A DNA stretch of 33,250 nt from a virus. This document shows positions 22,301 to 32,400 of this stretch, in pieces; the first letter of the stretch is position 1; the number at the start of each line of letters is the position of its first letter. A model generated the notes under the pieces. It searched no databases, had not been told where the DNA came from, and saw only the letters and a program-made list of their open reading frames with translations. The stretch lies in the IMG/VR virus record IMGVR_UViG_3300009165_000016, positions 1-33,250 of that record; one strand, written 5' to 3'. Both the position numbers and the translations under genes were made by a program.

Positions 22301-25300
22301 GATGGAATTTATCATCTATATGTTTTAAATGCCGATAATGGAGTACCAACTGAGTTTACTAATTTAAAATATAGTCAGTTACCAACAGATCTCTATCCAC
22401 AGATAGATCGTGATAATGCTCATTCGAATCCACCTGCAGCAAAGTCGTTTGCAAAGAGATTCCCAATTGGTGAAGTCGTAACCAATGACTTAAAGAACAG
22501 TATTACTAGAGAAACTGCAGACCTTACACTGAAGAAAATTGGAATCGGTATTCCAGTTTCTTCTGCTACTCCTGCTTCTGCTGGAATCTCTACAATAACC
22601 TTTGTAAGAAGTCATGGATTATCTGGTATCGTTACTGGTTCAATCACTGGCGGAGCATCATATAATAATGGAACATATTATAATGTAAAACTACTGAATG
22701 GTTCATCAACAGGAACATGGAGAGGTGCTACAGCAAAAGTAACTGTTTCTGGTGGTGCTGTAACTTTAGTTGATGTTACATATTCAGGATCTGGATATAG
22801 TGCTGAGGCATTATACTTTGATCAAACCACCATTGGAGCAGGAAATGGTGCTGCAAGATATACAATTACATCTTCAGGAATTACTACACATCTTGGTGAT
22901 GTAGTTCAATTTACTGGTATCGGCACTGCATCGGATAGTTATCATAGAATTGTTTCTGTAGGATCAACAAATACTATTGCAATTGGAAGAACTGTAGGAG
23001 ATCCTCAGATTTATGGCAATCAGTATGCACTTGTTGTAGGACCATCTGCACAAATTAGCACATGTTTCTATAATTCCTCAACTGGAATTACAACATTTAC
23101 AACTTCTACTTCACATAGTCTTCTTGTTGGAAATCAATTCAGAGTTTTAGATGTAAATCATAACAATCTAGGTGATTACTTTGTAACAGATAAAACTAGC
23201 GTTTCTACGTTTGCTGCTCTCACAAATAATTCTAATACTACTAATGGAATTTATATCCTGAAGCATGGATTATCTGCAAACAGTGCATCATCCGATGTTC
23301 AAGGTGAGAACTTCGGAGTTCGTAACACTTGTTTCTATGATAATGAGAAATTTACATTAACTTCTTCAATAACAACTGGAACTACGATTAATATTAGTAA
23401 TTCTGGAATTGGAACTGCACAAAGATTGCCATTAGGTTGTTTCATTCAAATTGATAATGAGATTATGAAAGTTGTAAGTAGTAATAATACTACTTCAGCA
23501 ACTGTTCTCCGTGGTGTTATGGGAACAAGACAAGAATCTCATAGTGTAAATTCAATAATTCGTAGAATTAAACCAGTTTCTATTGAATTCCGTAGACCAT
23601 CTATCCTGAGAGCATCTGGACATACTTTTGAATATCTTGGATATGGTCCCGGTAACTATTCAACAAGTCTCCCACAAGTTCAAGTAAAGACTCTAAGCGA
23701 TCGTGAAAGTTTCTTAGCACAGTCTCAGGAACGCTCTGGTGGCGTTGTAGTATACACTGGTATGAATAACAATGGAGATGTCTTTAGTGGCAACACGAAG
23801 ACCTCAGCATCCAGTGGAGAGTCTATTTCCTTTGATATTCCTATTCCAACGGTTACTGGCGAAGAAAAGAGCAGTTTAAATTCAGTCTTTGATAAGGTCA
23901 CTGTTAAGAAAGGTATTATGGTTGAGGGAGGAACCTCAGGAACCGTTCTTTCTCAATTTGATGGACCTGTAACCTTTAATAATCAAATAAAGTCAACATC
24001 ACAAGCAACATTCAACAGAGTTGAAGTTGACACTGCAATTCGTGCTGAAACATATGAAAACTTCAAACTTAGTGATCTGCCAACGAGTGATGAAGTAACT
24101 TATGCTCCAGAACGTCTTCTAAAGACTAAAGCAGATGAAAGTGGATATGAGTTAGTTGATATTTTAGATCTTGATGTTTATAGAATCAGATCTTATGGAA
24201 TTAGTAATGATCCTACCGTATATGTTGGAATTGGTAGTACGGTTGCAAACAAACTTCAAATTAGTGGAATTTCAACCTCTAAACTATTTGTAGGGGAAAA
24301 AGTTAAAGTATTTGGTATTACCTCATTTACAGATTCCACTCTTGTTCCAAATCCAATTACAGGATCTTCATCAGCATCAAAAGTCGGAACATCTTCTACA
24401 GTATCAACATATCGTTATTGGATAGCACAATATCATTTAAGAAACGGTAAAGTTGGTCCTGCTGGACAAATATCTCCAATCGCTGGTATTGGAATGACAT
24501 CACTTGGTAACTTTAATGATCAAAATCATGTTGCTTTAACATTAGCAAGAACAGATACTAATCATGGTATTCTCGTTTATCGTCAAGTTGGAGTTAGTAC
24601 AGATATATCTCAAGCAAAACTTGTCGGCATTCTTGGACCAAAAGAACTATCTGCATCTACTTCTGGAATAGTATGGAGAGATTATGGAACTTATGAGCAA
24701 ACAGAATGGTCCACTAAAGGGACATCGAATGAGTATAACGATAATCAAATTCACTTCCCCAATATCGCAACAACTGGTCATAGAAGAGGATGGTCAATTG
24801 ATCAGATCATTTCAATAGGACCAAATAGAGTTGTTCTAAATGGACAATATTCAACTAATACTGGAATTGGAACGACAAATGCGGTTAAACTTGTTCATGA
24901 TAACACTTATGCTCTCAGCAGATTAATCGATGCATCGGCAGCATCTGGATTTAACGCTATTGATTTGCCAAGTGGAACTTACCTAACAAACAAGTTTATT
25001 GTTCCATCTGGATTCAGTATAAGAGGTGGAGGAAAGAATACTGTAATTAAATTGCAGTACTTTGCAAATGATTTAACCGATGGTGGTGGAAATTCATTAT
25101 CTCTTGACGGAAACTTAGTTGGTATTTCAACTTTATATCCATCTGATATTACAATTGAAGATTTAACTATTGATGGGAATAGTGGTAACAATATTCTGTT
25201 TGAGGGTGAACTGGACAATTATCTTGTCTATCTTGAAAATATTAATTCTTCTCTGATAAAAGATGTTGAGATAAGAAACAGTCCCGGTCATGGTCTCTAT

Positions 25301-26272
25301 GCATATAATTCCAGAAGACTATCAATTCAAAATAGTTCTTTCGTTGATGGTTCTCTTACTGATAGATATTCTTTCCAACCACTAAATGCTCAAGAGTCTG
25401 ATACTTTAAGAATCAATGACTCACTCTTTGAAAATTATCCTGGTCCTGTGGATCTATCTGTTTGCACAGTTGTAACCACGAATGGTAATATTATTAGAAA
25501 CTGTGGAACTGGATTAAGAACTTATGCAAGTAGTAAGATAACTACAACCGAAAATATTATTCTTGGACCATCTGATGAATGGATTCCTTCTCCAGATATC
25601 TATGACAGTGATTATAATTCAATAAACCTTAATATTCAAAGAGGAAATACATTTGCTGGACCTGTTCTTCAGTATATTGAAGCAGGAAATCCAAAAGATA
25701 TTAGCAGCAATAAAGTCCATATTATCTCTGCTGGTATCGGTACAATCGTTGGTCAAGGAACAACTAATGAAACTCTTGGAACTAAGTTCCTCAGTTTCAA
25801 TATTCCAACTCCAGATACTGGGGAATTTGGAAGACAGAATGGATACCTTCAACTTACATTAACCTCTACACAAACTTCAACGCTTGGAATAGGATCTGCT
25901 CTTGGTTATGATATTATTGCTAAAGAATATCTACCTATTCCAGTTGGATTGACTACATATCTTGCCATTGGAATTGGAACATGGAATGTTCTTGGCGCTG
26001 GTGCAACAACTTATATAATCACATTAAATGATTCTTCCCAATTCACTGGAATTTCGACAGGTGATGTGGTTAAACTTGTAAATCATGCAGTATCACCAGA
26101 TCTATCTGCCTTTGAACTTACAGTTTCACAGAAACTTGATGTAAGTGCTTCAGTGAAGAAACTTGTACTCACAGGTATTACAACAACATCTCTATCTAAC
26201 GGTTCTCAAACTGGATATATATCTATAAGGAACATCTTTACAATCGCAAAAGGACGAGTCGGAGTCATCTAA
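19400..26272 (+). CDS. Giant virion surface protein with right-handed beta-helix domain
   Basis: 2290-residue structural protein, one fifth of the window. The N-terminus (GRLLYVNPNDINSTDS, TPFKTIQRALLEAARFSYVK) looks like the entry of a pectate-lyase-type beta-helix and is typical of large cyanophage fibre or baseplate-edge proteins. Repeated beta modules of the form TTSTAHNLNQGTPIKIKGV occur near residues 305, 860 and 1235. Around 1400 is FRRPSILRASGHTFEYLGYG, a module shared with other phage structural proteins. A second right-handed beta-helix spans about 1810-2085 (GGGKNTVIKLQYF, DITIEDLTIDGNSGNN, NSPGHGLYAYNSRRLSIQNS). A host-surface binding or polysaccharide-contact role is likely; catalytic residues cannot be assigned. 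It ends directly before the next ATG. Confidence 0.92.
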   Translation: MALNKLDNFIRNTEGRLLYVNPNDINSTDSITNDGTSLTTPFKTIQRALLEAARFSYVKGDNNDIVEKTTILLFPGEHLVDNRPGFAIYDNGGSAYAVSRSGGVGVPASGVFSLGLESTFDLTQEDNILYKFNSYYGGVVVPRGTSLVGLDLRKTKIRPKYVPNPTDDTVSVASIFRITGGCYFWQFSIFDADENAIAYTNPDNSGAAYQSLPLFSHHKLTCFEYADGVNTIGSYGITDLDMYYSKVSNAYNAYRNLDEKFPASPLGFKKRNPEWEIVGAFSPDPITIDSIVSGNGSTASTVVTVTTSTAHNLNQGTPIKIKGVSGSGVTFPYNISTKVQNVINATTFTYLLPSLASYPNINPSPSASSATVTVETDTVGGASPYIFNVSLRSVWGMQGMHADGRKASGFRSMVVAQFTAISLQKDDRAFVKYNKSTRLYESVVYSTVYGSALPQGAVQTDSEKVYHLDPDAIYRKGWETSHIKVSNDAFIQIVSVFAIGFNKHFDVESGGDASITNSNSNFGQISLNSSGFKVDAFDKDDKAYITSIVTPRSISSTEQDIKWLPLDVNLTATVGVSSHLYLYGYTSIDNPPPSQTQGYKIGARVSDKLYLKKNLDIYPVPIYMCDNEISTTGFTTALGTTSSYKTYTVTAGPSSGSFTIGANTLITGEKVVIISNDGDLPENIEAHQVCYVINNGDNNTIKLASSYTNAQTGKNIEVYGGTNLYIISRVSEKLSGDFGSPIQFDAQNKNWFIHVDQNNPIFNAFLSGGTETYGTASDLVYVKRVIDERSLDEKLYKFRVIVPKESINARNPESGFIIQESSKTGARNNTDFSRTSIGSTDYDYQRNPRFISTCSVSTSTVTVVSEIPHNLQSGDLVIIKKVTSTDNTSGADNVGYNGRFEVTGIVNEFTFQHSTTDVDGKGHTPGTFTNNVNSRTVDLPRFERNDLRSNLFIYRTEVISDYKYDWQDGIYHLYVLNADNGVPTEFTNLKYSQLPTDLYPQIDRDNAHSNPPAAKSFAKRFPIGEVVTNDLKNSITRETADLTLKKIGIGIPVSSATPASAGISTITFVRSHGLSGIVTGSITGGASYNNGTYYNVKLLNGSSTGTWRGATAKVTVSGGAVTLVDVTYSGSGYSAEALYFDQTTIGAGNGAARYTITSSGITTHLGDVVQFTGIGTASDSYHRIVSVGSTNTIAIGRTVGDPQIYGNQYALVVGPSAQISTCFYNSSTGITTFTTSTSHSLLVGNQFRVLDVNHNNLGDYFVTDKTSVSTFAALTNNSNTTNGIYILKHGLSANSASSDVQGENFGVRNTCFYDNEKFTLTSSITTGTTINISNSGIGTAQRLPLGCFIQIDNEIMKVVSSNNTTSATVLRGVMGTRQESHSVNSIIRRIKPVSIEFRRPSILRASGHTFEYLGYGPGNYSTSLPQVQVKTLSDRESFLAQSQERSGGVVVYTGMNNNGDVFSGNTKTSASSGESISFDIPIPTVTGEEKSSLNSVFDKVTVKKGIMVEGGTSGTVLSQFDGPVTFNNQIKSTSQATFNRVEVDTAIRAETYENFKLSDLPTSDEVTYAPERLLKTKADESGYELVDILDLDVYRIRSYGISNDPTVYVGIGSTVANKLQISGISTSKLFVGEKVKVFGITSFTDSTLVPNPITGSSSASKVGTSSTVSTYRYWIAQYHLRNGKVGPAGQISPIAGIGMTSLGNFNDQNHVALTLARTDTNHGILVYRQVGVSTDISQAKLVGILGPKELSASTSGIVWRDYGTYEQTEWSTKGTSNEYNDNQIHFPNIATTGHRRGWSIDQIISIGPNRVVLNGQYSTNTGIGTTNAVKLVHDNTYALSRLIDASAASGFNAIDLPSGTYLTNKFIVPSGFSIRGGGKNTVIKLQYFANDLTDGGGNSLSLDGNLVGISTLYPSDITIEDLTIDGNSGNNILFEGELDNYLVYLENINSSLIKDVEIRNSPGHGLYAYNSRRLSIQNSSFVDGSLTDRYSFQPLNAQESDTLRINDSLFENYPGPVDLSVCTVVTTNGNIIRNCGTGLRTYASSKITTTENIILGPSDEWIPSPDIYDSDYNSINLNIQRGNTFAGPVLQYIEAGNPKDISSNKVHIISAGIGTIVGQGTTNETLGTKFLSFNIPTPDTGEFGRQNGYLQLTLTSTQTSTLGIGSALGYDIIAKEYLPIPVGLTTYLAIGIGTWNVLGAGATTYIITLNDSSQFTGISTGDVVKLVNHAVSPDLSAFELTVSQKLDVSASVKKLVLTGITTTSLSNGSQTGYISIRNIFTIAKGRVGVI

Positions 26273-27046
26273 ATGCCAGACAATACCAATGTTAATAATA
26301 ATGCAGCAGTTGTAGTTGTTGGAAGAACTGCCCCAGTCCCACCGGGGCAACAAAAATCAGAGAAATCAATACCAGTTGTTATTGCAAGTGACCAACCAAC
26401 AATTCCAGTTGCTGAACAAAATAAAGTTCAATCTGAAGTAGCACTTTCTCTACTTGGTATTCCAAGATCTGAAGTTGCACTTGGTATTTTCGCTGATGTT
26501 AACACTTATGATGTAAACCCATCAGAATGGTCAGCAATTCCAGAACAGATTTCTACAATTAACAACACTGGAGTTTACGCAGGTGTTGGACAATCTATGA
26601 CATGGGGACTTACCCATGTACCTGAAGAATCTGGCGCACTTTTAGAAGCACCAGCAGATGAAACTGCCATTCTAACTTCTAAGAGATTTTTTAGATATCA
26701 ACCGGGTCGTGTTTCTTCAGCGACGTTTGGTGTTAAGACTACGACTATTAATGATGATGGATCTGCGGTTCAAAACCCCGCTGTCCGCAAATATGGTATT
26801 TTTGACAATTATGATGGTTACTATTGGGAATCCAGAAATAATGGTGAGGGAGATAACTTTTCTGTTGTTAGAAGAACTCAATCCATTATTTACGAAAATT
26901 CATTAACTTTTGGAACTGGTGGAAGTCAACAAACTCAAGATTATGGTAGAACAAATCCTACAGATCCATTAGCACCTAGAGGATCAGAATCCGATTCTAA
27001 CGGTACAGCATTATTAAACCCTGTCGCTGTTCTCAAGAAATTTTGA
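26273..27046 (+). CDS. Structural protein, N-terminal part of a UGA-interrupted gene
   Basis: 257-residue protein ending at UGA 27044. It matches the first half of the 29480 protein: LLGIPRSEVALGIFADVNTY versus LLGINRAETQLSLFSNVSSY, RFFRYQPGRVSSATFGVK versus RVFRYQPGRISGFTFGLR, and FSVVRRTQSIIYENSL versus FSIIRRSTVPLEKSVL. After the UGA the same frame runs on without another stop through DLVILRDNLLMTHAAVYDP, so this and the following gene form one 3204-base frame with a single interruption. In cyanophage relatives as I remember them the join reads FGDLVILRD, so GGA to TGA would explain it. It may be a real gene split, a read-through site or a sequence error. Starts directly after the giant gene stop, with AAGGAC-like sites inside that gene. 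Confidence 0.85.
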   Translation: MPDNTNVNNNAAVVVVGRTAPVPPGQQKSEKSIPVVIASDQPTIPVAEQNKVQSEVALSLLGIPRSEVALGIFADVNTYDVNPSEWSAIPEQISTINNTGVYAGVGQSMTWGLTHVPEESGALLEAPADETAILTSKRFFRYQPGRVSSATFGVKTTTINDDGSAVQNPAVRKYGIFDNYDGYYWESRNNGEGDNFSVVRRTQSIIYENSLTFGTGGSQQTQDYGRTNPTDPLAPRGSESDSNGTALLNPVAVLKKF

Positions 27047-27058
27047 GATCTTGTCATT

Positions 27059-27077
27059 TTAAGAGATAATCTCTTAA
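27059..27077 (+). other. Hairpin abutting the start codon at 27077
   Basis: TTAAGAGA (27059-27066) pairs with TCTCTTAA (27070-27077), 8 bp with a 3-base loop, and the last base is the A of the ATG. The only Shine-Dalgarno-like sequence (AAGAGA) is inside the stem, so independent initiation at 27077 would be hindered unless ribosomes from upstream open it. Confidence 0.55.
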
Positions 27078-29476
27078 TGACGCACGCTGCAGTGTATGAT
27101 CCATCACTTCTTCAAGATGAGTATCAAGTTGGAATTACATCCGTATTTGGTGGCAATATAATTTCAATGGCAGGTCTTGCTAAGACCGTTTCAAATGCTA
27201 CTTACAACATTGATACTGGTTTGATGGTCATCACGACTTCAACCGAACATGGATTTGCTGAAGGTAAATTTGTAACTTTGACAGGTATTGGAATGACCTG
27301 TTATCTGAACCCCACAACTCCTATAAATTATCCAAATAGAACAACTGGTTATAATGTTTTAATAGTTAATTCAAGTACATCATTTACCGTTAATATTGGT
27401 ATTTCTACGGTTCCTACATTCTATAATAGTGGTGGACATGTAGTTGGACTTTCTACGGGTCAATATGTTTCTTACTCCAAAGGAACTAATGTAGGTGTTA
27501 TTACTGGATTTACCGATACTGCAATTTATCAAGTTAATACTGTAGGTGTTAATACACTAACAGGTATTAGTAATGTTACACTTAGAAATCTGGACGGAAC
27601 TTCTTTAGGAAGTTTAACTTCAGTGACTGGTATTTCATCACATGTATTAATTACTCCTGTTCCTTTTGTTCAACCAGTTAATGGTTCTTTAGTTAATGGT
27701 GCTAGAACAAAATATAGTATTATCAAATCAACGGGCATGTTCCCATACATGTATCTTGATGATGATGGAAATAATGAAGGATACATTAATACTGCACTAA
27801 CCATTGCAAATACCCCGACTCTCAAAGATCAAATAGATGCTGTAAACAGTTATTATAATAAGTGGGTAAACCAAAATGTAAAGAAAGAATACTGGAATGT
27901 TTATGAGTATCGTATTCCACGTTCTAGATTTAGTGGAGATAGATTAGATGGGATAGAAGATACTCTACTTTATAGTGACGTAATTAGTGATAAAAGAGCA
28001 GGTCAAGTTGTTACAGATCCAGATACTAATGAAGAACTAACTGATATCAGTATCTGGGATATTGATCTGACCAAGGTTACCATGTATAAGATTGAATTCT
28101 CTTGGTATGGTGCTGTTGGTGCTTTATTCCTTGCATATGTGCCCGTAAGTAATGGCGAAGCAAGATGGGTACGTGTTCATCACCTTAGAGCATCTAACCA
28201 ACTTAAGGTATCATCTCTTGGTAATGCAACTCTTCCAATTACATATCTTGTCTATGGGGGTGGAGGAGCAAACCGTTATGGATATGCAAATAGTAAGAGA
28301 TCTGCATCTACATTCTCCTATGGTTCTTCATCAGAACATATTGTTAAGTATGGTGCTTCCTACTATATTGATGGTGGAGATAGAGGTACGGTAAAACTGT
28401 TTAGTTATTCTACACCAATTTCTCAAAGTGTGTATGGATCTAAGAGAACTTTCTTCGTAAATAATGGTGGTGGAGTAGGCGTTGGTTCAACTGTAGTTGA
28501 TTTAACTAATGCAACCTCTGCAACTGATCCATACGTTATTGGTTCAGTTGGAATGTCAACTTCGTACTACGTTGGATCAAAAATTGTCACAGCAAATCCT
28601 CTAGATCAAAATATTGAAATTACTTATGTTGATGTAGGAAGTCAAAGACTGTACTTGAATGTACCATTAAATAGCACTTCACTATCATCTATTGTTGTTG
28701 TTCCTAATCGTCCAGTTCCTTTGGTAGGAATTAAATGTAGAGACTTTATTCAAAGCAGCACCGGTAAGTTAGTAAGAAATAGAACACAAATCTATCCAAC
28801 AAGACTATCTACAGGATCTACTGGGGTTATTAAACTGGATTTAATCAAGTCTCCTATTTTCCAAACTACTTCAGCAACAACGGGAACGATTGCTCTTACA
28901 ACAATTATAAACATTGGTAAGCGTGGAAAACCAACTCAACTTAATGTAACTAATTCTGGATATTTAACAGAAAATAATGGAGTTTATGGTTATTTCAGAG
29001 GGTATTATCAAAATGATCCTTCACAAAAACCAATTTCGGTCCTAGGATATCTTGAGAATAAAGGATCTGTATTGGGTTATTATTTCTACGCTATAAACTC
29101 TTCCACTGATAATATTATTTTAACGACTGCAAATAACTTCTTAAAGGAAGAGAACACAAATTCTATTGGAACTGTTGTTTCTGGAATCAGTACAGAGTTT
29201 ACTTTGGCACAACTTTCTTCAGTAAAAGTGAATCCACAAGTTAGAAGTCCAATTCCTGCAACGGGAACAGTTGTCGCAAGCATCTTTGTTCCAGCATCTG
29301 GACAAGAATACGATCTATCACCTTATTTCGATTATAACAAAGAATATCTTTCATTCCCATTAACAAATAAGGTTGAAAGTTTGTATTTGTGTGCATCAAC
29401 ACAGACAGATTATAATTTTACGACTCCTACAGCATCAGCGGATATTTCTGCAAGTCTTACATGGGAGGAGCAGTGA
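27077..29476 (+). CDS. Structural protein, C-terminal part of a UGA-interrupted gene
   Basis: 799-residue protein in the same frame as the preceding gene, with ten sense codons between that gene's UGA and this ATG. Residues about 35-150 contain the beta module TTSTEHGFAEGKFVTLTGIG, as in the giant protein. From about residue 330 it parallels the second half of the 29480 protein: VTMYKIEFSWYGAVGALF versus VTMYKIEFGWYGAIGARF, NGEARWVRVHHL versus NGDARWVVLHTL, and VKYGASYYIDGGDRGT versus YKYGASYYIDGGDEGT. About 340 extra residues lie between the shared N- and C-terminal blocks compared with the paralogue. Likely a baseplate-edge or fibre component. Independent start is weak because of the hairpin at 27059-27077. 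Confidence 0.87.
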   Translation: MTHAAVYDPSLLQDEYQVGITSVFGGNIISMAGLAKTVSNATYNIDTGLMVITTSTEHGFAEGKFVTLTGIGMTCYLNPTTPINYPNRTTGYNVLIVNSSTSFTVNIGISTVPTFYNSGGHVVGLSTGQYVSYSKGTNVGVITGFTDTAIYQVNTVGVNTLTGISNVTLRNLDGTSLGSLTSVTGISSHVLITPVPFVQPVNGSLVNGARTKYSIIKSTGMFPYMYLDDDGNNEGYINTALTIANTPTLKDQIDAVNSYYNKWVNQNVKKEYWNVYEYRIPRSRFSGDRLDGIEDTLLYSDVISDKRAGQVVTDPDTNEELTDISIWDIDLTKVTMYKIEFSWYGAVGALFLAYVPVSNGEARWVRVHHLRASNQLKVSSLGNATLPITYLVYGGGGANRYGYANSKRSASTFSYGSSSEHIVKYGASYYIDGGDRGTVKLFSYSTPISQSVYGSKRTFFVNNGGGVGVGSTVVDLTNATSATDPYVIGSVGMSTSYYVGSKIVTANPLDQNIEITYVDVGSQRLYLNVPLNSTSLSSIVVVPNRPVPLVGIKCRDFIQSSTGKLVRNRTQIYPTRLSTGSTGVIKLDLIKSPIFQTTSATTGTIALTTIINIGKRGKPTQLNVTNSGYLTENNGVYGYFRGYYQNDPSQKPISVLGYLENKGSVLGYYFYAINSSTDNIILTTANNFLKEENTNSIGTVVSGISTEFTLAQLSSVKVNPQVRSPIPATGTVVASIFVPASGQEYDLSPYFDYNKEYLSFPLTNKVESLYLCASTQTDYNFTTPTASADISASLTWEEQ

Positions 29477-29479
29477 TCT

Positions 29480-32400
29480 ATGAATGGCGGAAAAGATGTA
29501 AAATTTGGTGACGATAAACGCCAAGTTTCGATTATTCCTAGTAGTGCAGAAAGTCTTTATAATCTTATAAATGGTGAACTTTTAACAGATGAGTTTGGTG
29601 AACCATTAATCACTGAAAGTGATACTTTCTTTTTACAAGATGCGAGTAAAAAAAGATCCACTTCTATAGTTTTTGCATCCTCAGGCAATACTAACAGATT
29701 GGTAGAGGTTTCTGTTGGATCAACAACAGCAACATACAGTCAAGTTGGTACAAATAATGTAGGAATTGCAACTACTAGCAGTAGATATACTTTAGGTGTT
29801 GGTGATCTGGTTATAGGACCTTCTATTCCAGATGCTACTATTATTTCAAGGATTGGTATTGGAAGCATTTTCTTATCAAATTTTACTACAAACATAACGC
29901 CAAAAACTGAAGAGATTTTAATTAAACGAAAATATCAAGTCAGAATAAAATCTGACCCTGTTTGGAAAATTGTCGAAGATTTTAAAGAGACTAGTGAAGT
30001 AAGTACTACATTATTGGGAATAAATCGTGCAGAGACTCAATTAAGTTTATTCTCAAATGTATCTTCATATGGATTAGATCCAGATGAATTTGAATCTTAT
30101 AGTTTTAGATCTTCTGCTCCAAGATTTACTTCTTGGGATAATAGAAAAAATGAAATTTATGGGACAAGATATTATAATAGCACCACAGAGGAAATACAAG
30201 AATCTGCTATTAAAATTGCTGCTTTTCCAGTTCCATATACTTTCCCATTTGGACCAAAATTTACCAAACTTGGATATTATAATGCCACTTTATATACTAG
30301 GTATTTGAATTTTATACAATTAGGTAATGACTTATATGATTATTTCAGTACTGGGCCCGGATCTGGACATCCGCCAGATTGGAAGAATAAATTTTTATCA
30401 AAAGAATTTGTTTATCTTCAATCTGGAGATGTTGTTTATGGTGCTGGTATTGATCTTTCTTTTGCAAAAATTGATACATGGACTGATACTTGGAGAGATA
30501 TAAAAGATTCAGTATTGGTAGATCCTGTGTCTGGCAGAAAGTTTGATTTCCCCAGAGTAGCAGAACTTCTTGGTCCAATATATGATTCTACAAATACAAG
30601 ACCAGGATACTCTGACAGTGAAACTAGTTTCACCGCATTACAATCGAGAAGAGTATTTCGTTATCAACCAGGAAGAATCAGTGGATTTACATTTGGTTTA
30701 AGATCCTCCATCGAACCTGTTAGTGGTATTATCCGAGAATGGGGCATTGCTAATCCAACAGATCAATATGTATTCAGAATTAACGCAGGACAATTTTCAA
30801 TTATAAGAAGAAGTACAGTACCATTAGAAAAGTCTGTTCTTGAAAGAAATGGACTTACTCTTACTGATCAGTTTTCTGCTGGTAGTGGTGATCCATATGA
30901 TCCTCAGATATATTCTACAATTGTTATACCAAGTATAAAATTTAATGGGGATCCTTTAGATGCCAATGGAGATTCTGGGTATCTATTAAAACCAGAAAAT
31001 GTCACCATGTATAAGATTGAATTTGGTTGGTATGGTGCAATTGGTGCTAGATTTTACGCATATATTCCTACTGATAATGGAGATGCAAGATGGGTAGTTC
31101 TTCACACACTTGTAATTGAAAACTCTTTAGGAGCACCTTGTCTGCAGGATTCTTATTTTAGATTTAAATATTCCCTTGCAGTTACAAACACTGGAGACCT
31201 CAGACTACCACAGTTTCTTTATAAGTATGGTGCCTCTTATTATATTGATGGTGGAGATGAAGGTACTTCTCAAATCTATTCTGCAGCATCTAAACAAAAA
31301 AGAATTTTACCAAACAACTATAAAACATTGTTTGGAATTGTTCCAAAATCTTCTTTGGTCAATAGTGAAGGTACGCCAATTATAAACAAAAAATTAATCA
31401 TACCAACAGAATTAAATTTTTCAACAGATTCTTTGACTGAGGTAAAAGTTGTAACGTGTTCTGCTTGTCCTGGATTTGGTCATGTTTATACTCCGGGTGT
31501 AGCAACAACAGAATCTGGTAGATCAGTAGATATTACATTTACTGATGCAAATACAATTTCTGCATCTAGTGGTTCATATTTTTATCAGAGTTATATTGGT
31601 GCAAAGTTTATTGCGCCAACTATTTGGAACGCACATGTAGCGAGTGTTAGTGATCCTGTTGGTGTTGCTGGATCTTTCTTAACAGCAACAATTAAGGGTT
31701 ATATTCCTAGTGGATATGGAAATAGAGATATTGGTGGATCATTAGTTTACGATTCTATATTGGGAATTACAACAACCGTACCAATTAATTCAGCATATCC
31801 TTATCCAGTTAGATTAAGTAACTATAATGCATATGCAGCATCAGATTTTCCATTTACAGGATCAACAATTCAAATTCAATTTTTAAATCCATCTCCTTCA
31901 GATGATTATAACCATCTGGCAGATTATTTAATTGGAATTACTGATAGACCACCAAATGTTTCTCTTCCAAATACGTTAAATGGTTTCTTTGTTGGTGGAG
32001 CATCTACATCTGTACTTCCAGATTCGTCTATTTTATATGGAGATAGAATTCAACAATTAACAGCAGTCAATGAAGATGGTGTTGAAGTTGGAGAAGGTCT
32101 TTTTGATGAACCATTAGAAGTAGATCGAAGAATTCCTACAGTATCTGGATCTGGAGGTGGTATATGCTCATTACTTACTATAAATGTAAAGAATCCAACA
32201 TCTATTACGAATGTAAATGAATTAAATTATCAACCTAACACTGGTTCAACAACTCCAGATCCTCTTGGTAGAAGATGGATTCAAATACAAGGAATTTTTC
32301 CAAATATTGAATTCAATGGTGGACAAGTTGTAGTTCAAACTCTAGCAGGTTCTGCAAACATAACAAATTCGTTATATATCGGTGCTCCAGTTAGTTATAC

